From QZLE01 sp033852135 (GTDB lineage Bacteria > Pseudomonadota > Gammaproteobacteria > QZLD01): a DNA stretch of 64,000 nucleotides. Positions 63,366-64,000 of the stretch are shown here, one piece after another. The stretch is taken from the NCBI GenBank assembly GCA_033852135.1, contig JAWSVB010000005.1, positions 1-64,000 on the forward strand. Direction: 5' to 3'. Position numbers and translations under genes: made by a program. Under the pieces are notes generated by a model. That model was not told the origin of the DNA and did no database searches. It worked only from the letters and a program-made list of their open reading frames with translations. The stretch's first letter is position 1. Every line of letters starts with the position of its first letter.

Positions 63366-64000
63366 TTACATTTTACTGTCGAGATATTTGCCCGTTTCTT
63401 TGTGACCAAAGTCAGGGATCATTTTAAAAAACAGCTTAACAATTTGCTCTTTATTCCACTCTCTAGTGATCTTCATATCACCTATTTCTTGCTCAAATAA
63501 AGAAACTAATTCTGCATCAAATATGGGGTCGTTTTTAATAACACCCAAATTTTCAAAGCGTTGCATATCTAACGTTTCTTTTTCAGTAAAGAACTCTTCG
63601 AAATCTTTTTCACCTGTAGTATCGCTATCGGTAAATAAACAAGGCCATTTACCCTGTTTTGGTAATGTTTTCGCTAATTCTCTAGCTTCATCCTCTGAAT
63701 TACAAAGGTAGGGTTCATAACCTAATTGAATAAGGTATTTTACTGCGATATCAGCAAATGAAATTAAATGTAGAGCCTCACTTAATTTCGGAAAGAAAAT
63801 ATCTCTATTTTCACCAAAGATGCATGACATAAGACAAAGCTCGCCAGACTCCTGAGGAGTTATAAAATAACGTTTGATATCTCTTGGGGCGACGATTGGT
63901 TGATGTTTTTGAATCCGTTGGTTAAATCCATGAAGAAGAGAACCATCAGAAAATGCGACATTGGCGAAACGAGCTGTAGAGATAGTAATATCAGCACTAC
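63366..64000 (-). CDS. legB: LegB-like UDP-GlcNAc 4,6-dehydratase, partial (5-prime end outside window)
   Basis: 211 codons of the C-terminal part; the frame is open to the window edge, so the ATG at 63830 is internal. Readable upstream residues include STARFANVAFSDGSLLHGF and RYFITPQESGELC, which match the CapD/LegB substrate-binding region. It makes the 4-keto-6-deoxy-HexNAc used by LegC. First visible gene of the nonulosonate block; the Rossmann NAD motif would lie beyond the edge. Confidence 0.85.
   Translation of the reverse strand, partial: SADITISTARFANVAFSDGSLLHGFNQRIQKHQPIVAPRDIKRYFITPQESGELCLMSCIFGENRDIFFPKLSEALHLISFADIAVKYLIQLGYEPYLCNSEDEARELAKTLPKQGKWPCLFTDSDTTGEKDFEEFFTEKETLDMQRFENLGVIKNDPIFDAELVSLFEQEIGDMKITREWNKEQIVKLFFKMIPDFGHKETGKYLDSKM

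Noticed and set aside
63366..63830. 154-aa complete protein starting at the ATG at 63830
   Set aside because: The frame stays open to the window edge and encodes LegB-like residues, so this ATG is internal to a truncated gene.
1..64000. CRISPR arrays, tRNA or rRNA genes, prophage or insertion sequences
   Set aside because: No regularly spaced repeats, cloverleaf-like sequences, integrase or transposase genes were noticed on reading both strands.

Overview
The window looks like chromosome of a Gram-negative gammaproteobacterium, probably marine and of the Oceanospirillales type. The basis is the gene content: an rppH-ptsP pair, an hldE-hldD-waaA LPS-core operon, sohB, a FimX-like c-di-GMP protein, a PilZ protein and secreted PHB-depolymerase-type esterases. 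The DNA is fairly AT-rich throughout. I saw no rRNA, tRNA, CRISPR array, transposase or phage gene. The species cannot be fixed from sequence alone.

Layout. 1-6362: a degenerate GGDEF/EAL protein, an acyl-CoA ligase and an MltD-type lytic transglycosylase. 6363-11661: ptsP and rppH, divergent from a HAD phosphatase and a DUF1461-like membrane protein, then a small unknown gene. 11932-19845: a secretion island with a large beta-propeller-like exoprotein, a TPR protein and three tandem PHB-depolymerase-like paralogues; the middle paralogue has lost its catalytic His. 20466-25373: a core-LPS operon (hldE, hldD, waaA) ending in an M20 amidohydrolase. 25649-33392: sohB, a Zn-ribbon Nudix gene, a PilZ gene, a sulfotransferase, pyrE, an isocitrate dehydrogenase fused to CBS domains, a Sel1-repeat protein and an unusual membrane-anchored response regulator.

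33584-64000 is one large minus-strand surface-polysaccharide (O-antigen or capsule) locus that runs off the right edge. Transcription goes from high to low coordinates. First comes a legionaminic-acid-type nonulosonate block (legB, legC, an Hbd-like dehydrogenase, a GNAT, legG, a PIG-L deacetylase, legI, a neuD-like gene, ptmE-like, Gfo/Idh/MocA, legF and a ptmA-like SDR). Next are wzx, wzy and a putative glycosyltransferase. Then wbuX-wbuY-wbuZ-fnlA-fnlB-fnlC-wbuB follow, the gene set for L-FucNAc and its acetamidino form L-FucNAm. The rest are a WbpV-like epimerase/reductase, a PglC-type initiating transferase, ugd, a WbpM-like dehydratase, manC, a TviB/WbpO-type dehydrogenase and a UDP-glucuronate epimerase. 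Together they could supply a nonulosonate, L-FucNAc/FucNAm, a D-QuiNAc/FucNAc-type initiating sugar, GDP-Man, UDP-GlcA/GalA and UDP-HexNAcA.

The most interesting signals are these. (1) A dispersed intergenic repeat (four copies) has a hairpin stem that covaries between copies, and its end abuts stop codons of minus-strand genes. (2) A composite CRP-like element (TCACA, 18 bp containing TAAAATG, TCACA) lies before two esterase genes and the TPR gene. (3) A hydroxyacyl-CoA dehydrogenase, a deacetylase and an acyltransferase inside the nonulosonate operon suggest an N-3-hydroxybutyryl-type sugar. (4) There is an esterase pseudoenzyme within a paralogue array that shares a new-looking C-terminal Cys/Trp tail. 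(5) Isocitrate dehydrogenase carries a CBS pair.
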